Below are positions 49,083 to 64,000 of a stretch of DNA of 64,000 nt, in pieces. The translations under genes and the position numbers were made by a program. Every line of letters begins with the position of its first letter. Position 1 is the first letter of the stretch. Origin of the DNA: Selaginella tamariscina (taxonomy: Eukaryota > Streptophyta > Lycopodiopsida > Selaginellales > Selaginellaceae); NCBI GenBank assembly GCA_003024785.1, contig PUQB01000045.1, forward strand, positions 671,028 through 735,027, given 5' to 3'. The notes below the pieces were generated by a model. That model ran no database searches. It was not told the origin of the DNA and was given only the letters and a program-made list of their open reading frames with translations.

Positions 49083-49799
49083 AATTAATTTATATGTGTA
49101 AATAAATAAAATTTAATTAGCAAGAAACCCTTGAGAATTAGGGTAAATTATAATTTTCCCTCAAATTTGTTATACACATCCTAAGGGGAGGGCTGTGTTC
49201 TAAAAGTGTCCCATTTAAATCTTTAAAATGCATATAAAATTAAAAAAGGGGGTTCTCTACCTAAATTAATTATATATGAATTTGTATACATAATGAGATG
49301 CATTACAATCTTTGTTATGATATTATTATCCTAATATTAATTAATATGGTTTATTTATGTATGTTTGTATATATATTTATAAAGCTGGATTGTATAATTT
49401 ATCAGTAAATTATTAATTAATATAATGTTATTTTGATGTGTTTAATATTGGATACTCATTTTATATTATATATCAAGTATTTTACCTTTATTAATAATAT
49501 ATATTAATTACCAATTTTTAAATACAATTTATTGCTATTCTGTATGAAATTGAGAGAGAATGGAAAATGAAGTCTCAATGAAGTATACGAATTAAATTTT
49601 TCATGTCCCCTCTCTTAATCATGATTAATTAATTTAATTTTTAACTCATTTTATACGAGTGTCCAAGATATAAATGAAAAAGGACTTTCAGGGTTAATAC
49701 AATTCATTATATATGTAATTGGTATATAATATTTTAAATACATGTTTTTCCTTGGGTTTTAGTATTTGCCACACGATTAATAAGAAGGTATAATGAAAG

Positions 49800-50847
49800 T
49801 GTCCCTTAATAAACGTATACATATAAAATAAGATGTTATCATTTCGCATACACACGTACAAGTGTGTGTGTGTGTGTGATTAATAAAGTCTCTAACTTAG
49901 ATTATTCAGTGTGTATACTTTAAGAGTGAAGAATATTAATTTAATATTTGAAATATTCATGATGTGGCTCACCATTCTAATAAAACAACTAGAAGTTGCT
50001 TGAACTTATTTAAAATCTTATATAATAAATTTACTGTGTTGTGGTGAACGTTCCATGTGATGGCCATCTTAAATCTTAAACCCACATGGGACTACCAGGG
50101 CTGTTGGATCAGGCATGGGTTATGTAAGGTCGTTCATGATATATATGACATGGATTATTATTAAATTAAGAATAATAATTAAATTAAGAATCTAATTTAA
50201 AAATAAATTTATTAAATTAAAAATAATAATTAAGTTAAGGGTTAACTTAGGGATAAATTCACTAACTTAAGAATTAACTTAAAAATAAATTCATCAAATT
50301 CAAAATATAACTAGATTAAGAATTAACTTAAGAATAAATTTATTAGGTTAAGAATTAATTTAAAAATAAACTTATTAAGTTAAAGATAATAACTGGGTTA
50401 AAGATAAAAATAAACTCACCAAGTTAAAAGATAATAATTAAATTAAAGGTTATTAAATAATTAAGTTTTAACATGAGCAAATTTAGGAGGTTAAGGGTCT
50501 AATTTAATAATAAATTCATAAATTAAAAAATAATAACTAGGTTAAGAGTTTAACTTAGGAATTATAAGGATCTACAAAATATACTTTAAGTATATTCTAA
50601 GACATATACTATAACTAAATATGGTCTATTAAATAATAAAGTATTATTAAATAGTTAAACCCACCAACCGCCAACCGTGGGCATGTGTACTAGTTTAATA
50701 ACATAATTAAAACTTTTATCATATATTTAATGTCAAATATGTAATTAACCATATAGACCTTGTTTGAAATTAACACTTATTAAATCTCGTGATTAAATTT
50801 TCCTTATTATATTAAATATTTAAAATTATCATATGTGTGTATAATGG

Positions 50848-50893
<46 letters not shown>

Positions 50894-51330
50894 GTCATAT
50901 ATGTGCTGTACACATGAACTCGGTACTCTTGTCCTGTACACCAGAAACTGCAGTTTCGAATTGTGATATAAACAGTGATTGATTTCTAAAATGTATGTTC
51001 TCTATAGATATGTATTAATTAAAATGTATTTTTATACATATTTAAAAGTATATTACTACTTTTTTAAATATAGTATTAACATATTCACATATTATATAAT
51101 TGTTGTGACTGACAAAGGTGTATGCTAATTATATTTTAAAAAAGAACATTCTAATAATTTATCTTTAAACATATTAATGTTTATTATATTAAATTATTTA
51201 TATACTTTACGATGACTGAAAGTGGTGCATAATATATTTCATGTTGAAAATAACTGCTAGAACCCCCAATATCTGAATTCTTTGTTTTTATTATTTATTT
51301 ATAAGACACCTACTGGTCAACAATATTTCT
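49800..51330 (-). pseudogene. SWEET copy 4, two scraps around a repeat block
   Basis: 49800-50035 matches the 3' flank at 28140-28450 (AAACGTATACATATAAAATA, CACCATTCTAATAAAACAAC). 50915-51330 matches 28995-29255 (CATGAACTCGGTACTCTT, ACCAGAAACTGCAGT, ACCCCCAATATCTGAATTCT), covering SWEET exon 4. About 870 bp between them is occupied by the degenerate minisatellite and a (TA)n run (50848-50892). The region 49083-49800 is AT-rich and featureless. Confidence 0.6.
50155..50560. repeat. Degenerate AT-rich minisatellite, locus 2
   Basis: The same unit phrases as 1840-2170 (TAATAATTAAATTAAGAATC, AGGTTAAGAATTAA, AAAATAAATTCATC), with units about 35-45 bp. It lies inside the interrupted SWEET scrap. 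Confidence 0.6.
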
Positions 51331-51733
51331 TGCTTTTTATTAGTTTATAACTTTTTTTTTAATTTCTGACATAATAATAAATATTTTAATATAAATATAC
51401 AACACTAAAACAACAATAATATTTAATATATTTAGGAAAATTATCAAATGACCCTCTAGTTTTATATAATTTTCAAATTATCCCAGTAGTTTTGTTAATA
51501 ATACACACAGACCTATACATACATGCAATATATTGTTTAAAACTAAAATATATAACCAAATGATAAACATATTGTTTAATGCTAAAATATATAACATTGC
51601 ATGTGTGTGTGGGTGATTATTAAGTTGAGTAATGACTCAAAGCTAATTTGATAATTTTTCAAAACTAAGGGTCAGTTTGATAAATTTCCCTATAAAATAT
51701 ACAACACTGAAACAACAATAATATATTGTATAT

Positions 51734-56176
<4,443 letters not shown>

Positions 56177-56739
56177 AGATTAAATTAACGCTAATAACCG
56201 TTCCTGTCACATCAAAAACATAGATATTTAAATATACACGTGTATGTGCCTTCTATATATATATGTATATCATGTCTGTATACACATACATACTCAATTA
56301 ATCAATAATAATCTAGCATTAACCGGTAAACACCTTCCTGTCACATCAACACGAGTGATATATGTGCATGTATCTAAGTGCAATATGTACATGTGTATTT
56401 GTGATCTTATATGCCACATACATACATACATACATCCATAATACACACCCATATATATATACATGTATACTTCCCTGTGAGATCATACTCTCACACGTAT
56501 GTATGTATATATGTCCGTATTGTTTTACATACATAAAATACACATATACGTACACATACATTAGGCTATGTATACGTAGCTGTTTTACACCATCCAGATC
56601 ACATGCATACATATATATACACACATCTCTCTCTCTCTCAAACCAGTAATGAGAAAATTAATTAGTAAGACTCTTAACTATACAAAAACTGAGATTTACG
56701 AGTGCTAATCACCTAACCTCCACTAAGTTAGTCTGGATT

Positions 56740-57676
56740 AGTCTTAAACCCACCAAGACCTTTCCTGTAACAAGACAGACAAACTTCAGATACTCTGCAA
56801 CAAAGGTTGTATGTGTTTATATATGTATGTGTGTGCACACGTTTATGTGTGTATGAATATACACATAAGTACGCAGAAATTTATAAGAAATTTTCAAGAC
56901 TAACCTCAGCTTGTAAGAGAAATGTTTAAAATTTCCGGTTTTCTTATTGCGACATTGATTCTGATACTTCCTGTAACAAGAAAACATTCATGTGAATTAT
57001 ATACACATCATACACACCTATAAGTGTGGATATAAGTATCTACACATATACTGTGTAGATAATGTATGATAGATATTATAAACAGATGTATATATACATG
57101 TTTGATCGATATATATATATACACATCTGTTTATAATTTATATTGTCATATAAGCATCATGAACATGTATGTTTTCGACTTATATATATACATATATGCA
57201 CGTCTATAAACAACATAGAGATGTACCAATACTGTAAGCTGTCTGATTTACGTAAACACACACACAGAGTTAAAAGCATACCTGAGCTAACTGTTCTTGA
57301 CGAGCAGTATTAATGAAGTCGCAAAGCCTCTGATAAGCCGGCTCACGTTTATCTAAAACCTCGTTATTAACAATATTAACCAGCTGCAAACCCTCGTCTC
57401 TCTCCAGAATCCCATAAACCATGTATCAAACTGGCATAACTTGAAATCTATACATATACGTTACAACATTTTAGTTACGACCCACTGTGTGTGTGTGTGT
57501 GTGTGGTGTGTGTTGTGTGAGAAAGAGAGAGAGAGAGATTCTACGTAATATTGATATCAACACTTTCCAGAATTACATATTTACTATTTATATATAATCA
57601 ACTACTAAAATGCGTGGATACAAGCTATATATTATGTCAAGTGTAGTACAACTTTATGTTAAATATATTGAAACTG

Positions 57677-57708
<32 letters not shown>

Positions 57709-59215
57709 TTATACCCATCTATATGTGTCTAATATGTATATGGTGTGCAGTTATATATAATAATGTTGTTATACACCGACTGTGGTAGAGTTCCAGATTT
57801 CTTTCATCTGTGAAGCATATTCCGAGCATCCTGGTACATCCTTTCTTTACAGAGACCGTTGATTAACACGTCGTAGGTGGAGAGCGGGAATAGATCCAAC
57901 GGCTGTCATAATTTCTATTAAGTTCATTGCCTCGTGCATCTTCTTTGCATAACAGAGTCGTCCATTAAACTGTTGAACGTAAAGAGGTTTTGAGCACTAA
58001 ACATTTCTTCCAACACCTGTAAAAGGAATTTAGTATTATATATATTGTACTTTCTACTAAAATATATAGATATATACACGATGCCATATAAATATCCATA
58101 TTCACACATGCATACATATAGATCCATCCGACGATATATACATATATATGGAGAAAGGGAGACGGAAACTTATTACAGTAGTATATTAAAACGATATATA
58201 GATATACACAGATACTCATCCATACATACAAACACATATATACACGGGAGAGAGGACGGGTATACAGACCGACATATCACTACACACATGTACATCTTAT
58301 ATATGTAAACGTGTGTGTGTGTGTGTGTGTTTGAGGAGAGAGAGGAGAGAGAGAGAGAGTGCCAGCCTGGTAAGCTTCTTCAAATCTCTCGCATTTAAGC
58401 AAGGCCACCACTCTTGAACAATAAGTAATACCATCTGGAACGCATCTCTTTTCCACCATTAAGTCTGAATCTGTATAACATAAAAACAAAATATACATGT
58501 ATATAAGCATGTTAAACGTCTATTATAAAGTAATAGGTGAACACGTAAAATTACCATGAGATGCATGTAATTACATGAATTTCGCACACGTAAATAACAT
58601 GCATACATATACACACTTACATATAAGCGTCTATGAGTATGTACTATTTATACACACATACAGACAGTAACACACACACACACACACGCACACACGCACA
58701 CCTGTAGGGCTTGTTCAAATTGGACGTTTTTTGCAAAATATACCAATGAGGCTATTGTAGGTCACTATATCGGGGACTATTCCTGTACCCTCCATCTCCC
58801 CAGAAGCTCACAGGCTTCGTCAGCTTCTCCCAGCATCACACAGGCCTCCGATAAGTACATTATACGTCACAATTTGTGTACACCCTGTATGTGCAAAGAG
58901 AATGTATATATAGCGATTTCATAGACACACACACACACTCTATCTATCTATCTATCTATCTATATATAGTTTACCTTTGGATTTCATCGAAGAGAAGAAC
59001 TGCATAGCTTTGTCAATCTTCTGTTTCTGCAATAATCCGCTTATGATACTGTTGTATGTGATTATTCCGGCTGCTGTCCGGACTGTACCATACGGTCTAT
59101 TAGTGATTGGCCAGCCCCGTACAGCCCGTCTTGCAGTAACCGTATACCAGTGTGTTGTATGTGACTAGGTTTGGGCGACACCCTTGTTCTATCATTCCCC
59201 CAAAATCTAAACACA
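56740..59215 (-). CDS. P-class PPR protein, multi-exon, frame-broken
   Basis: Minus-strand 35-residue P-type motifs are spread over short exons. From 59215: GMIEQGCRPNLVTYNTLVYG, then after frame changes SIISGLLQKQKIDKAMQFFS (donor at about 58972). Around 58870-58700: TQIVTYNVLIGGLCDAG and GIVPDIVTYNSLIG. Around 58500-58370: KRCVPDGITYCSRVVALLKC. Around 58020-57780: VLEEMFSAQNLFTFNSLMD, KKMHEAMNLIEIM and YDVLINGLCKERMYQDARNM. Around 57440-57290: YASLIHGL and ILERDEGLQLVNIVN. Smaller exon-like pieces lie near 56960-56890 and 56765-56710. Such proteins bind organellar transcripts and act in processing or stability. The 5' end is not found; upstream sequence is replaced by a GT/GA tract and the PARP fragment. 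It may be a pseudogene, or carry consensus errors. Confidence 0.65.
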
Positions 59216-59235
59216 ATCAACAGGAATTTGCATAC

Positions 59236-59237
<2 letters not shown>

Positions 59238-59321
<84 letters not shown>
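59238..59321. repeat. (GT)n(GA)n compound microsatellite
   Basis: About 46 bp of GT followed by about 38 bp of GA. It lies at the junction between the truncated PPR gene and the PARP fragment. Confidence 0.95.
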
Positions 59322-59324
<3 letters not shown>

Positions 59325-59417
59325 GTTTTCTCTGGTGCGTCACGGACCACTACAGAATCGGGTACGACCAGTAGCAAGACCCCCACCAAAAGGCACTGCA
59401 ACCACAGTGAACTACGT

Positions 59418-59785
59418 GGGAAGTTAAGCTCGCAGGTAGGTCCTTCTTTGCATTTTCACGGTAGCCACTGTGGAAACTGGTATTCCATCCTCCGGAATGG
59501 GATTGGATCGCAGCACATGTCAGCTGGTGCAGCTAGTGGAGAAGGGATCTACTGTTCTCCTTACTTGGCACACTCTGCTCGTTATGCAGGTTGTGCAGCT
59601 GGGATTGGGCTCTTCAAGGAAGCCCTTTCATGCGTTGCCATTGTTGAAGTGTTTGGCGAGTGGCAGGAGTCGTTCGGAAAATAACTGCTATGTTGTGCCC
59701 AAATCTTTGGAGGAGCGTGCGGCTGCCATTGTTGAAGCGTCTGGCGAGTGGCAGGAGTCGTTCGGAAACAATAACTGCTATGTTG
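59418..59785 (+). pseudogene. Duplicated PARP catalytic-exon fragment
   Basis: Closely matches the reverse complement of about 41509-41879: GGAAGTTAAGCTCGCAGGTA, HGSHCGNWYSILRNGI and GEGIYCSPYLAHSARYAGCA all in one frame, including one full and one partial copy of the 90-bp unit. It stops in the middle of the second unit (GCTATGTTG) and continues into unrelated sequence. One A-run indel breaks the frame at 59682. It is in the opposite orientation to the parent and about 17.5 kb away. Confidence 0.85.
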
Positions 59786-59989
59786 GAGGTTTTGCCACGT
59801 GTTAGCCATGGCGCCAACGAAGTAGAGGTAAAATGTGGTGATGCGTTTACCTTTTGGGTTACTCATCTACTATGGTGACAATGCAACAGGTACGATATCC
59901 TTAAATTATCAGTTTTTATAGAAGCTGAGAGTGACAATAGCAGCTTGGGAAGCATTGAAGATCAGTAGATGTAGAATTTCGGTTTGAAA

Positions 59990-60600
59990 ATGGGTCATAC
60001 TCGGCCCAATCTTTCCTTCTTTGGCTTCTTCGATGCATCTGTCTTTCAACGCCTGGAAATGCTTGACCCCTGTAGCGTTGTTGTCACAGATGCTTTAGAT
60101 TATCCTATAATCTATGTCAACATCTTCGAGTACATTACAGGCTACAAAGGCTGAGGAAGCTCTTGGCACGCTTTATACAAATATACTTAGTAGATTTTTC
60201 TTCATATGTAAAAGTAGGAAGAATTTAAACCAATATGACAGTACCATATAAAGTATATATTCTCTACTAGAATGAGCTTCCCTTACTGTGAAGATCACGT
60301 GCCTTTATTTCTCCAGTTGGTTGGCTCTGTGTGTGTGTGTGTGTGTGGAGAGAGAGAGAGATGATTGATATTCTCTGTCTGTCTCTCTGTCTCTTTGTAG
60401 AAAGCTAAACTAGTGCTTGTACTAAACTTCCTTTACCCGTCGAGTTCTGGGGTGAGCTTCTGAATTTCCGAAAGGACGTCCGCTGATGAACAAGCTCTGT
60501 TGAAACGACACATGTCATTGGCATTCAGTCTTTCTTTCTCAGAAGTTAAGCTCGACCTGGGACCTTTACCATTACCACTATGGAGGTGTAACATTGATTA
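59990..60600 (+). pseudogene. ZEITLUPE/FKF1-type LOV-domain fragments, flavin-Cys part missing
   Basis: LOV domains bind FMN and sense blue light; in ZTL/FKF1 proteins the LOV domain controls an F-box protein acting on the circadian clock and flowering. At about 60060-60150 the plus strand reads SVVVTDALDYPIIYVN, then FEYITGY, then AEEALG in the next frame (one extra A). At 60440-60545: VEFWGELLNFRKD, then PLMNK, then THVIGIQSF and a DLGP end, each matching the order of the ZTL-type LOV core. The segment that should hold the GxNCRFLQ motif, with the flavin-linking Cys, is absent between them. That gap (60170-60420) holds a GT/GA repeat. No F-box or Kelch repeats follow before 60830; 60600-60872 shows nothing I recognise. 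Confidence 0.68.
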
Positions 60601-60872
60601 ATGCGGAGACACGTTTCCTGTTGGTCTTCAAAGGAGCGCTGTGGTATAGATGAGGTCCTTGTGTATTTAAAATTCTTATGTAGATATGCAAGCAAGAACA
60701 CACCGGGACAAGCCGCACACGTTCTTGATGCTGCAAATGCTAGCTTGGTCTCACACACAATTCAATTCAATATATTATACATAACTTATTTTGAAAATAA
60801 AGCTCCAAACTAAACTAAAGTAAAACCGTGACTGTTACAGAACCATATATATATATATATATAGACAATAAC

Positions 60873-61223
60873 TTAAGCTTGAGATTTAGCCTTGTGAGGG
60901 CAAAGGATAGGAATCAACTCTTTCTGCACAAAGCGCTCAGTCCCAATCAAGCGGCCCATTTCCAAAATCTTATTGGTGAGCTCCTCATCCATAGCTCTAG
61001 CATGGAAAGTCTTTCTATCCTCTACTTCACGACTCTTTGACAAGAACACCCTTGAGAGTCGCAAATATTCCTCGGGTGTACGTGCCTGTTTAATTTGCTC
61101 ATGGATTTCCAATACCTGAACCACATATTAGACCAAAGTCTAAAATAAAAGCATACAACGCACCTCTTTGTGAGCCGCAAGCAATTCCTCCTCTTCCGCC
61201 ATAAACGCTTTCACAGCAGCCAT
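60873..61223 (-). CDS. Small two-exon gene, 100-residue charged helical protein
   Basis: Exon 1, 61223-61164 (MAAVKAFMAEEEELLAAHKE), ends with AAAGAG|GTGCG. A 48-bp intron ends TGGTTCAG. Exon 2, 61115-60873, joins in frame (VLEIHEQIKQARTPEEYLRL, then FLSKSREVEDRKTF) and ends KAKSQA-stop. The open frame is intact, unlike most neighbours, and both splice sites are canonical. The sequence is helix-prone with a possible coiled coil. EEEELLAAHK followed by FLSKSREV weakly recalls the C-terminal tail of kinesin-13 proteins; I would not name it on that. The upstream sequence contains ATCTAGGGTTGTCT just before the ATG. Confidence 0.6.
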
Positions 61224-63146
61224 AGACAACCCTAGATCTGAGAAATCCTAATAATAAATAGGCCTAACGTGGCGACCTTTTTCAAAGTATCGGCCCCCAG
61301 TTCGAAGCTCGGGAACCTCATTTATATCTAATTAAAAACTATTGTTTATATATAATTTGCATATACATAACGTAAGGACCCAAGACAATATATAGTAAAT
61401 ACATAAAATATAGGAAATTTGGGATACCTTATGTATTCCAGGTTAAGATTTATATACATAAAAAAAATGTATTCTACACCATGCCACACCATATTTAAAC
61501 ACATCATAAATATCTCTAATAACTTCTAGAGAATATTATATTAACCTTAGTATATACTCCGTATAAACCTTACAATAACAATTTGAGAAATTAAATTTAA
61601 AACGATATTGAACATCTGTGTAAAACAAGTGTTTTAAATTTAAAAATTAGTTTACATGTAAAATCTCAATTATAATACTAGCAAGTTACCCATTTAGGTG
61701 AGTGATAAATTTGTTATAGAAAATTGACCTAACCTTACCCTTTTAATCATTGTGTTAACTTATAATTATAAGATGGTTAAAATTAAACTTACTATTTTTA
61801 TGTTAGAGTCATTTTAGAGTTTAATTGAATTGTATGTTTGTAAAAACCACGATGACCTAAGATTCCATAGGCGGAATCTTAATCATTAAGGTCATCGAAA
61901 TCTTAGGTGGGATATGAACAATTCCTTTTAAAGTTGGGTTATCTAAGATAACCCTAAACACAAAAAGGAATGACATGACTTCAAAACTTGGGGCTATTTG
62001 ATGGGATGAATACTTCATAAATAAATAAACATATGGTCAATGTAACTTAAATGTATTCATTATTATTTTGATGTATCTTGAAGTAAAACTGAAAAACTTA
62101 ACTCTCATTTAAATATTTTTATCATTTTAAACACATATATATTAACTTCAACAAATGGTAGATTTGATGTAAGAAATTAAATTCACAATAAAAGTTATTG
62201 GGCCATTGTACTAACCATAATTATAAAAATGTTAAAGTTAAATTTTTTAAATGCCACATAAAAAATAGATTAAAAATTAAAATTTTTTTAAATAACCCTA
62301 ACATAAAAGGAATGAGCTCTCGCTGTGGCAAGATTTGAGTTAAATCTCGTCATATATAAAAAAGTTAAAGTTAAATCTCACTTATAAAAGGTTTATTTTA
62401 AGTTATCTTAACACAAAGAGAATGGTTTAGATCGCACCATTTAAAAAATCAGGGCCCATGCTTCTTCACAAATAAATAAACATACATATAACTCAATTTT
62501 ATATATATGGATGGATGGGTTGATATACATATGAAATATATGTATATACATATATATGTAATTTTAAAATAATTATAATTTGCTGTTATATGTTTATAAT
62601 ATAAATTGAAGAAAACATTCGTAAACACTCTTCTTGTAATTAAGGGTTTTTAATAATAAAATATTAAAGTATTAAGTATTAATACACATATATACATAAC
62701 ATGACACATGATGAATTAATGTATTAGTTTGTACATATATAAAGATACACACACACGTAATTGAATAAATATAATATAGCTCATTCAGTATTCAGATGAG
62801 TTACGAGTAAAACCTTGTGAAGTCGGCAAAACATTCATATAATTAATATGCTTAGTGAAAGTGCATTTATTTATAATATAATATATATGTAATACATATC
62901 TATTTTTATATGATAACATATGTTGGCCTAAAATATTATAAGTTCCTTAATTTTATTTTTAAGTACTTAAGAGTTAACTAAAGCCACAGAATTGAATATT
63001 AAACAATTCGATTAAGATATCAAAGTCATTATATATAGTAATCATCTTTTAGGTTGCCAGTATTTTCTAATAAATTAAATTTCATAAATATACCACATAA
63101 AATTATAATAATACTATATCTCTATATTATGTTACACTTACTTCGG
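61224..63146. other. AT-rich intergenic sequence
   Basis: No coding region, RNA gene or clear repeat is recognised. Short TA runs occur, and a GGTCATCGAAATCTTAGG-type phrase appears in imperfect direct and inverted forms near 61850-61910. Confidence 0.6.
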
Positions 63147-64000
63147 AGAATCTATCATTGCGGCTGCTGTTTGAGGGCTCAATCCGATTCAATCGGTTTG
63201 AGGCTCAAGAGTGTTGCGGATCATAACATCGGGTAGTCTGTTTTTGATTCTTTGTGTTCTATCTACGACGGAATCTCTCGTCCCAATGTAGGTCTGTGTC
63301 GCGTGTGTGAGATTTCCTGTTTTTTATTTCCTTATATTTTTTTTCAATAGAGAATGGCGGAGAGGAGTTGCAGTTGCAAAATCATCGTGAACTATGTCGA
63401 GCGCGAGATAGAATTTGAAGTCCATTTGCCAGCTAGATCACCTATTAAGAACCATCTGTAGTTTATAGTCACAGAGTTCAAAAGGAAGCATGGAAGCATG
63501 TTTCATTTTACTGATCACTTCGTGTACGACTGCATTTCCGCCATTACAAGGACAATAAAACTGTACAGCAATGGATGAAACGCAGGGAAGCTTTTTGTAT
63601 ATGCTAACATTGATAACCAGCATGGTTCTCACAAAGGTTTGCTGGACAAGATCAAAGACACCGCAAGAGATGCTTTGAGATTAAAAGAGGAAAATGAGAA
63701 GTTTACAATTGAAAATACTCAATTAAAAGAAAACTTAACAATTAGAAGAATCAAGTACGTTTTTATATAATGCATTCATATTATAAATAATTAATAATAA
63801 TTATTTTAAATTAATATTTAAGTGTATGATAAGTCTTAAGTGTAATTGACACGTAAAATTCAATTTGTGGGCACTAACAATTTTTATCTTATAGGACTTT
63901 AAAAGCAAAATAGCAGCACTCAGAAAAGAATTTGAACGAGATCTCAAAGAGTACATAACGAAGTGATTAAGCTCAAGAACGAAAGATCTAAGTTGCTATC
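63147..64000 (+). CDS. Unknown coiled-coil protein family, copy 2 (runs off the window)
   Basis: Inverted paralogue of 37300-38300. About 200 bp of leader are near-identical (TTGAGGGCTCAATCCGATTC, GTTTTTGATTCTTTGTGTTC). ATG at 63354 gives MAERSCSCKIIVNYVEREIE and FEVHLPARSPI, then a frame break. Later frames give NIDNQHGSHKGLLDKIKDTA and an alternating Glu/Lys coiled coil (ENEKFTIENTQLKENL) ending near a donor at about 63755. A further exon begins after TTATAG at about 63894 (DFKSKIAAL...). Function unknown; the PB1-like start plus coiled coil hints at a protein-interaction role, which is inference only. Confidence 0.5.

Noticed and set aside
59241..59684. Open frame reading Cys/Val then Arg/Glu repeats into the PARP fragment
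   Set aside because: The first part is translation of (GT)n(GA)n. Only the PARP-like part from 59418 has protein character.
60546..60813. Two overlapping about 70-codon frames on opposite strands
   Set aside because: Neither matches a family I know or continues the LOV domain; there is no support beyond being open.

Overview
This is a nuclear window from a land plant. The evidence is a DYW-class and a P-class pentatricopeptide repeat (PPR) gene, a thaumatin-like gene, SWEET sugar-transporter copies, a ZEITLUPE-type LOV fragment, spliceosomal introns, a very AT-rich background and abundant GT/GA/TA microsatellites. PPR genes split by many short introns, and chromoviruses resembling the fungal/vertebrate Tf1-sushi type rather than the seed-plant CRM/Tekay/Reina types, suggest a seed-free plant (lycophyte, fern or bryophyte). 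That placement is inference.

Layout. 0.3-0.8 kb: thaumatin-like exon (-). 1.8-6 kb: AT-rich repeats and two inverted PPR scraps. 6-8.3 kb: end of an old chromovirus (-). 8.3-20.8 kb: a chromodomain Ty3/gypsy element (+) with a second member of the same family inserted in its 5' LTR in the opposite orientation (8637-14834, 5-bp target duplication ACTAC). Together they form a pseudo-palindrome of about 11 kb. 20.8-23.9 kb: an old repeat, then a decayed second-type Ty3/gypsy element. 26.8-37.2 kb: a segment carrying a SWEET-like gene (-), interrupted at 30822-35756 by a young Ty3/gypsy element with 203/207-bp LTRs. 37.3-38.1 kb: an unknown coiled-coil gene (-). 39.4-40.1 kb: inverted SWEET scrap. 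41.3-43.4 kb: a PARP-family gene (-). 43.9-49.1 kb: second copy of the SWEET segment, preserving the empty site of the element at 30.8 kb. 49.8-51.3 kb: fourth SWEET scrap. 51.7-56.2 kb: DYW PPR gene (-). 56.7-59.2 kb: P-class PPR gene (-). 59.4-60.6 kb: copied PARP fragment followed by LOV-domain pieces (+). 60.9-61.2 kb: small two-exon gene (-). 63.1-64 kb: second, inverted copy of the unknown coiled-coil gene, running off the window.

Strongest observation. The nested chromovirus family has a 13-nt primer-binding site just after its 5' LTR that is not of the tRNA (TGG...) type. It is exactly complementary to a 13-mer in its own LTR, about 31 nt downstream of a TATA box, where the transcript should start. 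That is the arrangement of self-primed Tf1/sushi-type retrotransposons. I know of no described plant example.

Caution. Nearly every coding region, old or young, carries isolated 1-nt frame breaks, many in homopolymers. Some 'pseudogenes' here may be consensus errors of a long-read assembly. No operon logic applies; genes are independent and separated by repeats.
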